From assembly GCA_037576215.1 (NCBI GenBank), contig JBANDB010000001.1, positions 7,502,001-7,566,000 of the forward strand: a stretch of 64,000 nt of DNA, written 5' to 3'. Of this stretch, positions 54,781 through 64,000 are shown piece after piece; within the stretch, counting starts at the first letter, position 1, and every line of letters starts with the position of its first letter. Below the pieces are notes generated by a model. It made no database searches. It saw only the letters and a program-made list of their open reading frames with translations, and had not been told where the DNA came from. Made by a program: the position numbers and the translations under genes. Source of the DNA: Armillaria gallica (Eukaryota; Basidiomycota; Agaricomycetes; Agaricales; Physalacriaceae).

Positions 54781-55160
54781 GTGCACTCAACGCGTGGTGA
54801 CACGTGGCATGTCTCTCAAAGATAAGCCAGTGCGATTCCAGACTAGAGGTTATGCGACTGAGCTAGAGGAAGGGAGAGAAGATGGACGTACTGAATACGG
54901 CCCATGTTTCAGCCAAGGGATTCACGGGGTTTTGCCGCTGTTCGTTGAATAGATCGCCAATTTCTTTCGCCGCAAACATCGAGTCGGGATTCCTCTGCGG
55001 ACACTGACATGGATGTCGCAAAGGGGTCAAGGGTATTAGCCTGAAGATTACGTCATAGTTCTTAACAGTACGCGCCGTCCTCTTTAGCTCTGCCGCGTGC
55101 TCATCTTTCCTAGCCTGATACACGTCATGCGCACGCTCTTTTGAACGGATACACGTCCGC
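54780..55160 (+). pseudogene. hydrolase-array module copy
   Basis: Carries the recurrent pieces CATGTCTCTCAAAGATAAGC (54810), GAGCTAGAGGAAGG, GAATACGG, and GAATAGATCGCCAATTTCTTTCGC with CGAGTCGGGATTCC. It ends near ACGTCATAGTTCTTAACAGTACGCGCCGTCCTC, which also recurs at 55835 and 59735. Recognised as a copy by order and DNA similarity. A smaller copy at about 55255-55330 carries EPEVDAVIIL. Confidence 0.5.
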
Positions 55161-55479
55161 ACCTCTTTGTTCACCGAGGCAAAGACAAGTGCATCGAATC
55201 CATAGCGTTATCCAGCCCATATGCGCATACGCTCACTCAGTGGAATGCCTAATGCGTGGAGATACTCGGCACGTGTTTCGTCAGAACCAGAGGTCGATGC
55301 AGTCATCATTTTGGTGAGTGGTCACGTTCTTGGTGTAAGCCAAGGCTAATACAACTCATTACGAGCAGTATGCGCCGTCGTTCCTAATCCCATCAGCTGC
55401 TAAATTTCTTCTACCATAGACACTCATCCAGAGTCTAACTCGTTCTTCAAACGGACATATACTCCACTGGCGGGATACC

Positions 55480-55880
55480 GGACTCCTGGAGATCCCCGGC
55501 ACGTCTTTCAAAAACAAGCCAGTATGATTCGAGAATCCGGAGCAGAGCTGGAGGACGAATAAGAAGAAGGATTCACTGAATGCAGCGCGTGTTTGTTGCT
55601 GATCGTTGGACAGCTTGCCCGTTTCTTTCGCAGAAAACCTCAATTCGGGATTCCATTCAGGACATCAACGCGGGGCATGGCGGATCTGATGGCGAACATC
55701 GAGGCAACGGGGTTCAGCTACGCTTGGTTCTTCGTCAAGTTTCGGGGGAGAAGTACGAGGGTACCGTTCGACCCAGCAATAGATTCTTGCCCAGCGAGTC
55801 TTCCAGCCCAAAGAGTACGTGGTCATCATCGGCCCAGTAAGCGCCGTCCTCTTCACCGCATGCTCACTTTAGCCTTATTG
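55480..55880 (+). pseudogene. NAPE-PLD-like hydrolase fragment 7
   Basis: After the module (ACGTCTTTCAAAAACAAGC at 55500) the frame reads N-I-E-A-T, GFSYAWFFVKFRGRSTRVPF and D-P-A-I-D-S-C-P-A-S-L (about 55693-55795). This aligns with A-T-W-L-G-H-A-C-F-L-V...V-L-F-D-P-V-F-S-D-R-C-S-P-S-Q. The Trp and the His of W-L-G-H are replaced. Q-P-K-E-Y-V-V-I-I (about 55805) follows in another frame. Confidence 0.6.
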
Positions 55881-55959
55881 ACAACATTTCCACGCTCTTT
55901 GAATAGACGCGCGTGCCGCGCCTAGGCAAAGAGCATCGTAGTAAATCACGGAGGTATCC

Positions 55960-56104
55960 GAGGCAGACGCTCATACGCTCAATCGGTGGAACGACTGATG
56001 CGGAGATACTCCGAACGTTCTTCACGTCAACTTGTACCCCGGTCCAGCAGTCGGAGCCATTCTATCTAGGAATACTTTCAGGTGAATATGTACCTTCCTG
56101 GTAA
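55960..56104 (+). pseudogene. NAPE-PLD-like hydrolase fragment 8
   Basis: Short piece reading TSTCTPVQQSEPFYLGI (about 56029-56080), the equivalent of the C-T-P-x-Q-H-F-S segment that also occurs at about 52220. It ends near 56104. Confidence 0.4.
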
Positions 56105-56721
56105 CCACCGGTGACCGGTGATGGGGGAGAAAATCCACTAAGCCCGACATTTGTTTGGCGGATTCCATCTAGCAACGTGTACGGGTATTGCTCCTTTTCG
56201 TTTCATCGGCATATCTCGATTCATGTAGTCGATGGCGGCGCTTTCTTCTTAGCGCTCGGTAATGTCAACCAGTGGAGATAGTCATAACTTTCTGCACTCT
56301 GTTATTAGGTACCCCTGAAAAATGCCAATCCACGCCATTTTTCCGTACCAGCGCGAGGCACATGTTTGAGACTAAAACTACAAAAGACTGATTAACCACA
56401 TCGTATGGGGATGCAGAAGCTTGAACCCAAGGCTTCCATGACAGCAATCGCCGCTTCGCGACATCGGAACCACAAACGGCGTTACCTGATATTAATACGG
56501 AATCTCTCGCGATTTTACCGGACCGAAATTGATCGCTGCCATATGAAGGCCTATATGTGGAAGTCCTCTTCAGGGAATTAAGATGCATTGGGAATATGTT
56601 TCGTGGTTGGCCAAGACTGTAATCGATGCAATAAGTGTCCTATCCGGTACATTTCCAGCGCGTTAATTTTCGCTTTACCAGTGCCCTCGGGTAAACAGGT
56701 ACAGAGGTCCCAGGCATATCT
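56105..56721. other. no gene recognised
   Basis: Open frames on either strand (56265-56588 minus, for example) lack motifs. Sequence borders the tRNA-like array. Confidence 0.3.
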
Positions 56722-56774
56722 TCCTATCCTAGGGAATCGAACTCCAGCCGTCCGAGGAGACATAGCCGATAGGA
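56722..56774 (-). pseudogene. tRNA-like module A
   Basis: The ends are a perfect 7-bp pair, TCCTATC and GATAGGA, with GAGTTCGATTCCC just before the 3' arm. Only 53 nt, without room for both D and anticodon arms. Confidence 0.5.
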
Positions 56775-56893
56775 TATAGGCTTATGTATGTAAGGACATT
56801 GGTTATAGGCAGTTCGCTGTAGAACTAATTTCGCTGAGGCGACTAGCCTGTAAGCGTGAAAAAGAGTGATGAACTGGGGGGAACATATGAATA

Positions 56894-56948
56894 GCACGAG
56901 GAATCGAACCCTAGACATCCGACTCGCCATTAAACTACTAGAACATGC
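56894..56948 (-). pseudogene. tRNA-like module B
   Basis: Minus strand starts GCATGTTCT, has AGTTTAATGGCGA (A-box-like, as in tRNA-Asp) and GGGTTCGATTCC, and ends CTCGTGC. The outer pair has five of seven positions. 55 nt. Confidence 0.45.
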
Positions 56949-57061
56949 ACATTGGAAGCAGTTTTGTGACTTCGATTGTGGGCGTTGTTGTGGCTGTGGT
57001 GGAGTGCAAGCATGAGACCGAATTTCATCTCTCCCTCAAAAAGGCGGGCCAGAGGAAATTC

Positions 57062-57122
57062 GTCCTCAGGGAATTGAACACTGGAGTCTGATGTAACACT
57101 CGCCGTTACACCAGATCTGGAC
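57062..57122 (-). pseudogene. tRNA-like module C
   Basis: Minus strand has TGGTGTAACGGCGA (A-box-like) and GTGTTCAATTCCC; the ends GTCCAGA and TGAGGAC pair in five of seven positions. 61 nt. Confidence 0.45.
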
Positions 57123-57363
57123 GGAAGATGTCAATGTGGTTCATATTAGTGGGTGCATTCCCTTTTCAAGATCGATTTCTTTTCTTTGTGGGTTTTGAAG
57201 AAGTCAAAACCAAGTAACCTGAGCCGAATACAAGGAATCGAAATTTTCGTAGAGCCACAAGTTTCTAGGTCCAGGAGACGAACCAATTCTCGAAATAGCT
57301 TCGCGAGCTTGGTAGGGACCATGAAGCAGGGCGCTTGAAAAAGGAAGGATCCTACTTTGACTT

Positions 57364-57423
57364 GGAGATAGGGAATTGAACCCTGCCCCTCGTCTGGAAC
57401 ATGCTAATTATTGCATGATATCC
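57364..57423 (-). pseudogene. tRNA-like module D
   Basis: Minus strand: ATGC..GCAT forms a 4-bp D-stem-like hairpin, then TTCCAGACGAGG and CAGGGTTCAATTCCCTA, a T-arm with a good stem. The ends GGATATC and TATCTCC pair imperfectly. 60 nt. Confidence 0.45.
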
Positions 57424-57579
57424 ACTAGTTGAAGGGAAAAAAATGGGGTAAATCACAAGGGGAACGTAATAATAAAACCTTACTACATTAGCGAAGCCTC
57501 AGGCTGATAGATAAACGTAACCTTCACATGGTACCGAATGACTATCAAGGAAAAAACAGGAAATAGATTTTTGGAAGAC

Positions 57580-57636
57580 GTCAGATAGAGGGAATTGAAA
57601 CCAGAGCGGTGTCATAACCGTTACACCAAATCTGAC
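57580..57636 (-). pseudogene. tRNA-like module E, best preserved
   Basis: A perfect 7-bp acceptor-like pair (GTCAGAT / ATCTGAC), a 4-bp D-stem (GGTG / CACC) closing a loop with AACGG, and then TTTCAATTCCC. At 57 nt the distance between A-box and B-box is about 17 nt shorter than in a normal tRNA, the length of one anticodon arm. The T-stem itself is degenerate. Confidence 0.5.
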
Positions 57637-57639
57637 ATT

Positions 57640-58870
57640 GCTGGTAAATATTCTTCAAAAGAAATTGAATGCGACCGTGTGCTTTATACAAGTGAATCGC
57701 TTGATTGAAAAGCGTAGGGAATGACAACGTTGAGCACCAATCCCAATCCTGTTGTGAAAGCTATCAGGCCAAATAAATGAAGGAGACAGTGCTGTAGTCT
57801 TTAATCGGAAGTGGTCTTGAAGTAAGCAACACTGCTGGGGCCGGTGCCTTTTCAGGACGGAAAAAGGTAATCTAAAAATGTTGTGACTTTTCGTTACCTC
57901 TGTATGCTGCAAGAACGGGATAAGGAAAACTCAATGAAAAACTTGTCCTTTTTAGCGCTCCTTTCGGGTGCCAAAAATAGCTCCTTTTCTACGAATGAAA
58001 AGCGGTTTCCTTTGTTCTGACTGCGGGAAACACGTTTTACATTTTATTTTTCGAGCTCTTTTCCTTACCTTAAAAGAGTACATAAATGATCCCACCTTTC
58101 AACTTGTTTTTCTGAACTTGTTTTTACCTTTAGAAGACCAAATGAAATGTCGCAACATTTTGAGGTCTCGTTTTTCCGATCGGAAAATCCATCGGCCCCA
58201 GCAGTGCAAGGGCTTAAATTGAATTATGGGCCTAGAGGATAGAAAATTTTACTTGCCGCAACGTTACGTGGATGGATAGTTTCCAGACAAGTCCAATGGA
58301 CAATGATATAGAGAGAAACTCGAACTGTCTCATGAGCGTGTGACGAGTCAATTGACCCCAGCAGAACGGAAGGCAGCATACGGCACCTTCCAGAATAGTC
58401 AAGAAGCAGAAGACGACTGTTGTAACTATGCATCCGTCCGCTGGGTTATTTGGTGACTTTGAGTTACTGAGAAAGCAGGAGTCGAGGATTGGGAAGAGCC
58501 GCAAGCGGATGGGCCGGCACCGCGGCAGAACCTTCCACATCTGATGGATGTACGTCATCGTTGCCGGGCTCTTGTGCACGACCATCATGTAAGTACCTGC
58601 AGATCAGAATCAGTACGTATGCTGCTCGTTTCTATAATTTCAGCTTGAAGCCCGAACAAATTTATCTCTACAATCATGCTTTCGACTGCCATGATCCGTC
58701 TCATTGACGACGACAAGCACGAGAAAAGAGGTCGCCCACCGCCTGATACATTGGACCTCTGATAAATCAGCACCGTTGGAGAATCCGAGGATGAAGAGAA
58801 GAATAGATGTGCTGGCATGGCGCATGTTTTTACTCCTCGTCTTTCGTTACTAACCATTGGATAGCTCACC
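57640..58870. other. no gene recognised before the next hydrolase module
   Basis: 57640-58500 is gene-free. From about 58720 (CGCCCACCGCCTGATACATTGGACCTCTGA) the sequence resembles 50545-50700, the start of fragment 2's module. No protein motif is preserved. Confidence 0.35.
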
Positions 58871-59180
58871 TATGTCACACCACCAGCCCCACATTACCCT
58901 AAGTGGGAACGACTGGGATTACAGTGAGGGCACAGACCTGAGATCCATAAGAGGAGCTTCAAGCGCGATCAAGATGACATGAAAGGGCCACACGTGTTTC
59001 CTCGTCGAGGTGCCATTTTTCGGTTCACCATGTGAGGTGCGAGCGTTCTGTTCCGCCCTGTGTTCAGTGGTAGATATAAGATTCTAGCCTAGCCAGTTTC
59101 TCTGTACGGAGAGGTACACCAAGCGGCAAGCCTGAGAATATACCGGAAGTGAATGTGAATCCAGTCGTCATCTTGGTGAG
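58870..59180 (+). pseudogene. NAPE-PLD-like hydrolase fragment 9
   Basis: V-L-F-R-P-V-F-S-G-R (about 59046-59075) stands where the family has V-L-F-D-P-V-F-S-D-R. KPENIPEVNVNPVVIL (about 59126-59172) stands for the K-I-E-D-I-P-E-V-D-A-V-V-I-S segment, followed by a GTGAGT donor-like site where an intron precedes the metal motif. The Asp of F-D-P is Arg. Confidence 0.6.
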
Positions 59181-59329
59181 TACCTTTTGATTAGCCTTAG
59201 GTGCGGCTGATGTTCTTGTTAGGTTAACCATTGTATCCAGTACACGTCGTTAACGGACCCGCCGACCGCACTTCTGATCATGCCCGCATATGCTCGAGTT
59301 TTGGGACGCTCGATGCGTTAGAGATTGCC

Positions 59330-60285
59330 GGCACGTCTTTCAAAGACAAGCGAGTTTCTTTCAAGAATCTGTGACTGGGCTAGAGGATAAATGGAAAGAT
59401 AGATGTACTGAGTATGGTGTATGTTTATGCCCTAGGACTCATGAGGATTCGTCGCTCATCGTTGATAGCTCGGTCAATTTCTTTTCGCAACAACCCTCAA
59501 GTTGGTTTCCTCTCAAGATATCTACATGGGGCACGGCAGAGGCATGGATGAACATCAGGCGGCGTGCTATGGGTATTCCTCGCTGTTGATCCATACACAG
59601 TTCCCCTCCATGTGCCCGTTTATTGCCTTGCTACCGAGAGATACGAAAATACTGTTCGACCTAGCCACAGATGAATCCAGATTGCCCAGCCGGTCTTTCA
59701 GTCGGACCAGTACGTTATCCTCGTCAATCAGTACGCACCGTCCTCTTCCACTCCGTCGATTGCTCACCTTTATTAGCCTGATTGTACTCTGGTCGAACTA
59801 GGCTATCGAGGGTACGGGAACTCAAATGTATTTCGCCGGTGATACTAGTTATAGATTTGTCCAAGATGGAGAGGATGAGACGGAGAGCCTGCGTGTCCCG
59901 CGTTCAACGAGTTTGGCGAGCGTTTTGGTGGCTTCGATCTGGCAATGATCAAGATTGGGTATGTGTAGCTTTCTTTTGTGTTTCTTTGTCTCACGTCCTT
60001 CCAGCGCACATGAGCCGAGATAATTCCTGTCAAATATACATCGCGCCCTGCAGGAGAGTGTGCAGACATCCAAGGATGTTAGGGCGAAGAAGGCGGCAGC
60101 GATGCATAGGGGTTGAGTCCTTTTCTTTTTCCTTTTGCCGGCGTGTTTATTCTCTTCTAGGACCTGGATTCTAACGAAGGAAGAGGTTATGGCTCCACCA
60201 AAGAGACTTGCTGGAGAGTCCAAGAAGATTGGTATAGGCGAGGGTGACTTTCTTGTCAGCGATGCTGGCGAGACGAAATGTTTCT
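59330..60285 (+). pseudogene. NAPE-PLD-like hydrolase fragment 10, longest copy
   Basis: Begins with the ACGTCTTTCAAAGACAAGC module (59334). Then CPFIALLPRDTKILFDLATD (about 59611-59672) covers the F-D-P region. A jump leads to TQMYFAGDTSYRFVQDGEDE (about 59820-59878) with the G-D-T motif intact, then a one-base deletion (relative to fragment 6) before FNEFGERFGGFDLAMIKIG (about 59903-59958) and a GTATGTGT splice donor. Further on come M-S-R-D-N, H-R-A-L-Q-E-S-V-like and D-V-R-A-K-K-A-A-A-M-H pieces. The tail is P-P-K-R-L-A-G-E and GEGDFLVSDAGETKCF, ending at the TAA at 60286-60288. The region between F-D-P and G-D-T, with HxHxDH, is absent. Confidence 0.8.
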
Positions 60286-60615
60286 AATACCCTTTTAATG
60301 TCAGGCGACTGGCAGTATATCATGGTAGAAATGAAAAGCGGATGCACACTATATCATGACGCACACTTCTCGTCAACTATCCAGCGCGAGGCTTGAGACC
60401 AAAATCGATGATTCCCGCAAAAGAAAACAAACTTTGGATCTATGCCGCATGGATTCCGACCGAGGAGATGGAACCTTGGGCAGATATGGTACCCACTCGC
60501 TGTACCACCACGCTACCTGATGACGATAGCCATACGGCCCTCATCCCAGATCCGTCGCTCAGCGATACTTCCAACGCAAGAGTAGGAGACGAAAAACATG
60601 CTTGTCATCATATTT

Positions 60616-60673
60616 GAATACAGGGAATTGAGCTGCTAGTGACTGACTTGAGATAAACGACTTCGCTATATTC
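60616..60673 (-). pseudogene. tRNA-like module F
   Basis: The ends GAATATA and TGTATTC pair with one wobble; GCTCAATTCCC is in the T-arm position. 58 nt. A further degenerate relative (AGTGTAATGGCGA and TTGGTTCCC) lies at about 61030-61090. Confidence 0.4.
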
Positions 60674-60679
60674 GAATAG

Positions 60680-62588
60680 AAGAAATGCTTGTAGGGACAG
60701 ATGTCTGCGTGAAAAACTATTATTGAGCACCCCGCCCTCCGGCTGCGAGCATGGGGGTGAGGGAAGGATAGCTCTGTTGTCAAAATGTCCGCTTGCCATC
60801 GTATCGTCATCTTTTCATCGTACAGCAGAAGTAGAGGTCATGAATAGGAAACGTGTGGGTGAGATTCGCAAAGGTGGGGTTGTATGAACGAATGAGTAAG
60901 AATGCCAAGCTCGGTTGGTGCTGCAAGCCCTATCGGAACAATGAACGGACTCTTCCACATCTGATATCATATTTATATGAGTAGGAAAAGGACAACATGT
61001 TCTGAACAAAAGACCTACCCAGATGGACTGGTTCGGATACAGGGAACCAAACGTAAAATCGCCATTACACTTCCTCTGAATGAGATAACAACGATTGATG
61101 TGAATATGGCTACACACTGTCCAGAGAAGACATCTGGGACCATTGGGCGAAAACCCCTACCTAAGAAATTTCCAACTTGACGCTAGCATGAAAAGTCCAG
61201 CTGATCTCGGTGAAGGGCGTTTCGAACTCAAAGTCTTTGGTCAAAAGTGGTTTTCTTTATATGGCATGATCAGGCACAGACACATCGCTTGTTCCTGTCT
61301 CACCGCCATTACCACAAATCCGTTTTCTTCTTCGCTTTGTTCTCATACTCGCCGCAGCTTCGTTAGGATCCTGTTAGCTCTGATGGAGGTGTTCTCGTCA
61401 ACTCGGTGTTGCAGTGGGCGAAGAGAACACTGCCCCCCGTGATCGCCCTCTTGCTCGGTGTTTCCTTCTAGGACCTCAGTCTTGCTCCGTCAATGGATTT
61501 TGCTCGTTGATTATTGTTCGTCAACCTCTTGTCTTACCTGTAGCGCCGATTTACTGTCTCAAAGGATCCTCGAGGAGTGACAGGGCGAACAGAAGGCAGT
61601 GCAGAAGGATTTAAAGCACCAGGTCGGCTGTGCCGACCGTCAACGTTGCTGTTAACGACACTGATGCGCCGCTACTGTAGCCAAAGATTTGAGACCTATT
61701 CAAGGAAGATCTTGTGATTCGTCGACACATCGTTTCATCAAGCCAGGTATAATCATCGGGCATGGTATATCTGCATTCGTTCTTTTCCTTGGTTAGCTCA
61801 GGTACGGATATACAACATAGCTAAACCGCTATCCTGGAACGGGATCTGACTTTACTTTGATGCTCCGTGGTCTCCGTGATTTAGACTTGGCTGAATGCAC
61901 ATCAACGAGAATTACACGATATGCTGAGAGTATTTCGTTCTCTGAAACTCCCTTATTGCCTTCCCATCGTAAGTCGTTGTGACTTCCTGTACTTTCCTCC
62001 TTCTGTTCAACGAGCTTCTCGTAGCTATCACCTTCAACAAGCTTCACAGTAAGTGACGGTAATGGTATATCAATTTTACGTCACTTAGAATCCCTAGGAT
62101 TGCGCTCAGGCAATGTATTCTTATATCGAGAGCGGAACGAGAGGACATGACGGCTTTGATGGTGGATCGGTTTAATTTCTCCCTTTTGGTAAAGGGTCGC
62201 CACTGATACACAGTGACGTAGTCAAAAGTACCACCAGACTGCTGGATTCCTGTGACTTCCGCTGCATACTGTACCGGCCATTGGGAACAACTGGCTCTGA
62301 ATCTGGCGCAGCTTCGTGATTCATCGACCGTACAACTACTCGCAGGAATGGCAAATAGGTATAGTATGGTATGCGCTGCTATGCTGTAGCTCACATATAT
62401 GACACTCTATATATCGACCTGCTGCGCTCTAGCCTCTTTTGGCATTTCCCGCTCATGCAAATGTAATATAGCCCATATTTATGATAAGCTCTTATTGTTT
62501 CCGTACCAAACCAGATGATGATGTTTGACAGCATACTGCGGCACACTAGCACCATGATGGCACTTATAAAGGCTCCCGTTCACAGTAC
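60680..62588. other. no intact gene recognised
   Basis: 61143-61442 on the plus strand and 61829-62047 with 62044-62394 on the minus strand are open. The two minus frames could be exons of one gene (QQSGGTFDYVTVYQWRPFTK, then KLVEGDSYEKLVEQKEEST), but the connecting intron could not be defined and no family was recognised. Confidence 0.3.
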
Positions 62589-64000
62589 ATGCAGACGCCA
62601 ATGCCGCACCACTGTCACAGAAGCCCATCGAATGTTTTCCGGTGCTTCATTACCTCCCTGTTATTCATCATCATTATTCCGACTTTATGGATTGCTCTCG
62701 TTGTCAAGGCAACTAGCAATAGCGAGCTGGCTAATATTGTCGAGGGGGGATCCCATGATTCCAAGCCAATGAACAGAACGGTAAGGTTCCATGATCATTC
62801 ATTCAAATAGGCCTCTGAAACTACTACTGGAAGATTTATCTCCAAGCTAAAGTGATCTCCGCTGATATCCTTGATGCAACTGTGGTTGTGGAGTGGTTCC
62901 TCTTTGGGGACACATGTTTCCTTGACGACAATGTGAATTGCACATCAGTTAACATTTTTTTCGTCACGTGAGCCTTCATCTACAGCTCTCAAATGAGTAT
63001 TGAAGAAAATACCATACTTACAAGATCTTTTCTTCAGGAATTTCTCTCCATCAGATCCAAGACATGGTAATGGGCCCTATAACAATGACATACCCACAGA
63101 TCCTATTTTTACATTGAATAAAACATACGACAAGTTCAGAGGATGCTTTTTCCGCACTGAGCTAACCCTTTTTGCATATGGTTCTCGCTACTACCTCAGT
63201 GCTTATCCATTTGACATGTATGTTCTTCACACTGTGACCATCTTCAGATCTGATGCAATTAACCCTGGGAAATTCAGTTACAACACCTACATATCTGTGT
63301 TTGCTCAGGATTTGGCAACAAATAACTCAGTTGCAATATCCTTGCCAGCATCATATGGAGTCATTGTGTAGGTTTTATCCTCAATTCTGAGTTATCTGAC
63401 TGAAGAAACCTCATTTAGTGGCATGAAAGCAACAACTGAAATTTTCAATGACATTTTGCTGCCTCAGAAGGGCCCACTGTTCTTTCTGAAAGGAACCACC
63501 TGGATATATGTGACCCTCCAACACAGTCCATTTGTTATTGCATACTGTGTCATCATCACCATCACATATTGTTTGTTTTCTCATCATACTCCTTCATACC
63601 TGTATTGATTTCACATTGGTATATGGATAGGGATGGTCACATTCATGTTTGGTCTCATCACAATTGGGACTATGTTCTTTGGCTACAGACAACGGAATGA
63701 GATTCTTGTAGTCCCTATTGTGACTCTGTTTGCATTCATACAACTGCGAGCCTCTATGCTTGGAGCTCTTGAAGGGTTTGGTATGTTGTGTCTTCCCCTC
63801 TACATGTGTCAATTAAAAATCCAATATATATAGGTGATATTCTGGGTATGTCCTGTACCATATTCATTTCCATCAGCAGACTTACATGTTTTAAATGTAG
63901 ACTTTGTTGGTCTACTACCATGCCTTTTCCTTTTATCAATCTTTGTATGTACACTGCATTTATCTAATCCAAACATCTCACCTTTCATAATGTAGGCCAT
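62589..64000 (+). CDS. multi-pass membrane protein, DUF4436-like (tentative), 3' end cut
   Basis: Paralogue of the minus-strand gene at 16286-17734. Exons by alignment: 62589-62780, 62834-62967, 63038-63217, 63278-63367, about 63409-63555, about 63631-63780, from about 63833, with the last exon starting at about 63996. The protein has an N-terminal anchor (FRCFITSLLFIIIIPTLWIA), an exterior region with DATVVVEWFLFGDTC, the A-Y-P-F-D motif (about 63200-63215), YNTYISVFAQ, and C-terminal membrane segments (FVIAYCVIITITY, MVTFMFGLITIGTMFFGY). Gln is intact in G-Y-R-Q-R-N-E. Two problems: the acceptor near 63409 leaves the frame off by one, and a 2-nt loss relative to the paralogue near 63885 shifts the frame in a membrane segment. 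It may therefore also be damaged. Function unknown. Confidence 0.6.

Larger units (their letters stand above)
56722..57636 (-). repeat. array of short tRNA-like modules, period about 140-220 bp
   Basis: Six minus-strand T-arm-like sequences (GGTTCAATTCCC and close variants) occur at about 56732, 56891, 57069, 57229, 57369 and 57590 on the plus coordinates. Most are preceded on the minus strand by an A-box-like piece (GGTGTAACGG, AGTTTAATGG) and flanked by pairing acceptor-like ends. Each module is 53-61 nt, about one anticodon arm shorter than a tRNA. The A-box and T-arm wording most resembles tRNA-Asp. The filler between modules is not conserved enough to define a full repeat unit by eye. 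They are not intact tRNA genes. Confidence 0.55.

Noticed and set aside
56722..57636. Functional tRNA genes
   Set aside because: Modules are 53-61 nt, lack room for all arms, and T-stems or acceptor stems carry mismatches; no intact anticodon arm was found.
1..64000. CRISPR array, rRNA operon or bacterial operon
   Set aside because: No regularly spaced identical short repeats, no rRNA-like sequence, and genes carry spliceosomal introns.

Overview
This window looks like genomic DNA of a filamentous basidiomycete, most likely an Agaricomycete. Genes carry many short introns (about 45-120 nt) with GT..AG borders, and the recognisable families (berberine-bridge-type oxidase, old yellow enzyme, F-box/LRR proteins, TET/JBP-like dioxygenase, RepHel Helitron, WRKY/GCM1-finger MULE-type transposase, NAPE-PLD-like hydrolase) are typical of such genomes. 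No rRNA, convincing intact tRNA, CRISPR or bacterial operon was seen. Only about six loci look like real or recently real genes; most of the window is decayed repeats, pseudogenes and transposons.

Layout. 1-7.7 kb: GC-balanced DNA holding degenerate direct repeats (an old tandem segmental duplication) with a clean hAT-type MITE at 5110-5679 (15-bp TIRs, 8-bp target duplication). 7.6-8.85 kb: a frameshifted gene relic of unknown family. 8.86-9.6 kb (minus): two-exon gene with a nucleotidyltransferase-like GS..DxD signature. 10.65-15.9 kb: an FAD-linked berberine-bridge oxidase followed by an old yellow enzyme; a copy of the oxidase's last exon lies behind the OYE gene. 16.3-17.7 kb (minus): a multi-exon, multi-pass membrane protein gene with an in-frame TAG; a paralogue on the plus strand enters at 62.6 kb and runs off the end of the window.

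17.8-42.6 kb: an AT-rich, visibly CpG-poor transposon compartment. It contains two decayed F-box/LRR genes, a block with five Pol III B-box-like motifs, a TET/JBP-like 2OG-Fe(II) dioxygenase relic, a Helitron of about 8 kb (DUF6570-like region, HUH Rep, PIF1 helicase and a C-terminal cysteine-protease-like domain) with many premature stops, a nest of three non-autonomous elements (37476-39919), a MULE-like MITE with 9-bp target duplication (41841-42343), and a CTCAAGTG-rich inverted pair.

43.2-47.4 kb: a 12-exon gene for a MULE-type transposase-derived protein with WRKY/GCM1-like zinc-finger residues. 47.8-60.3 kb: at least ten fragments of a NAPE-PLD-like metallo-hydrolase gene, most in the same orientation, with an array of short tRNA-like modules in the middle (56.7-57.6 kb).

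Working together: the oxidase/OYE pair could act in one secondary-metabolite pathway (inference; no prenyltransferase or NRPS/PKS is in view). The rest reads as genome decay by C-to-T mutation, tandem duplication and nested transposition. Exon borders were derived by eye from frame continuity, GT/AG sites and paralogue alignment.
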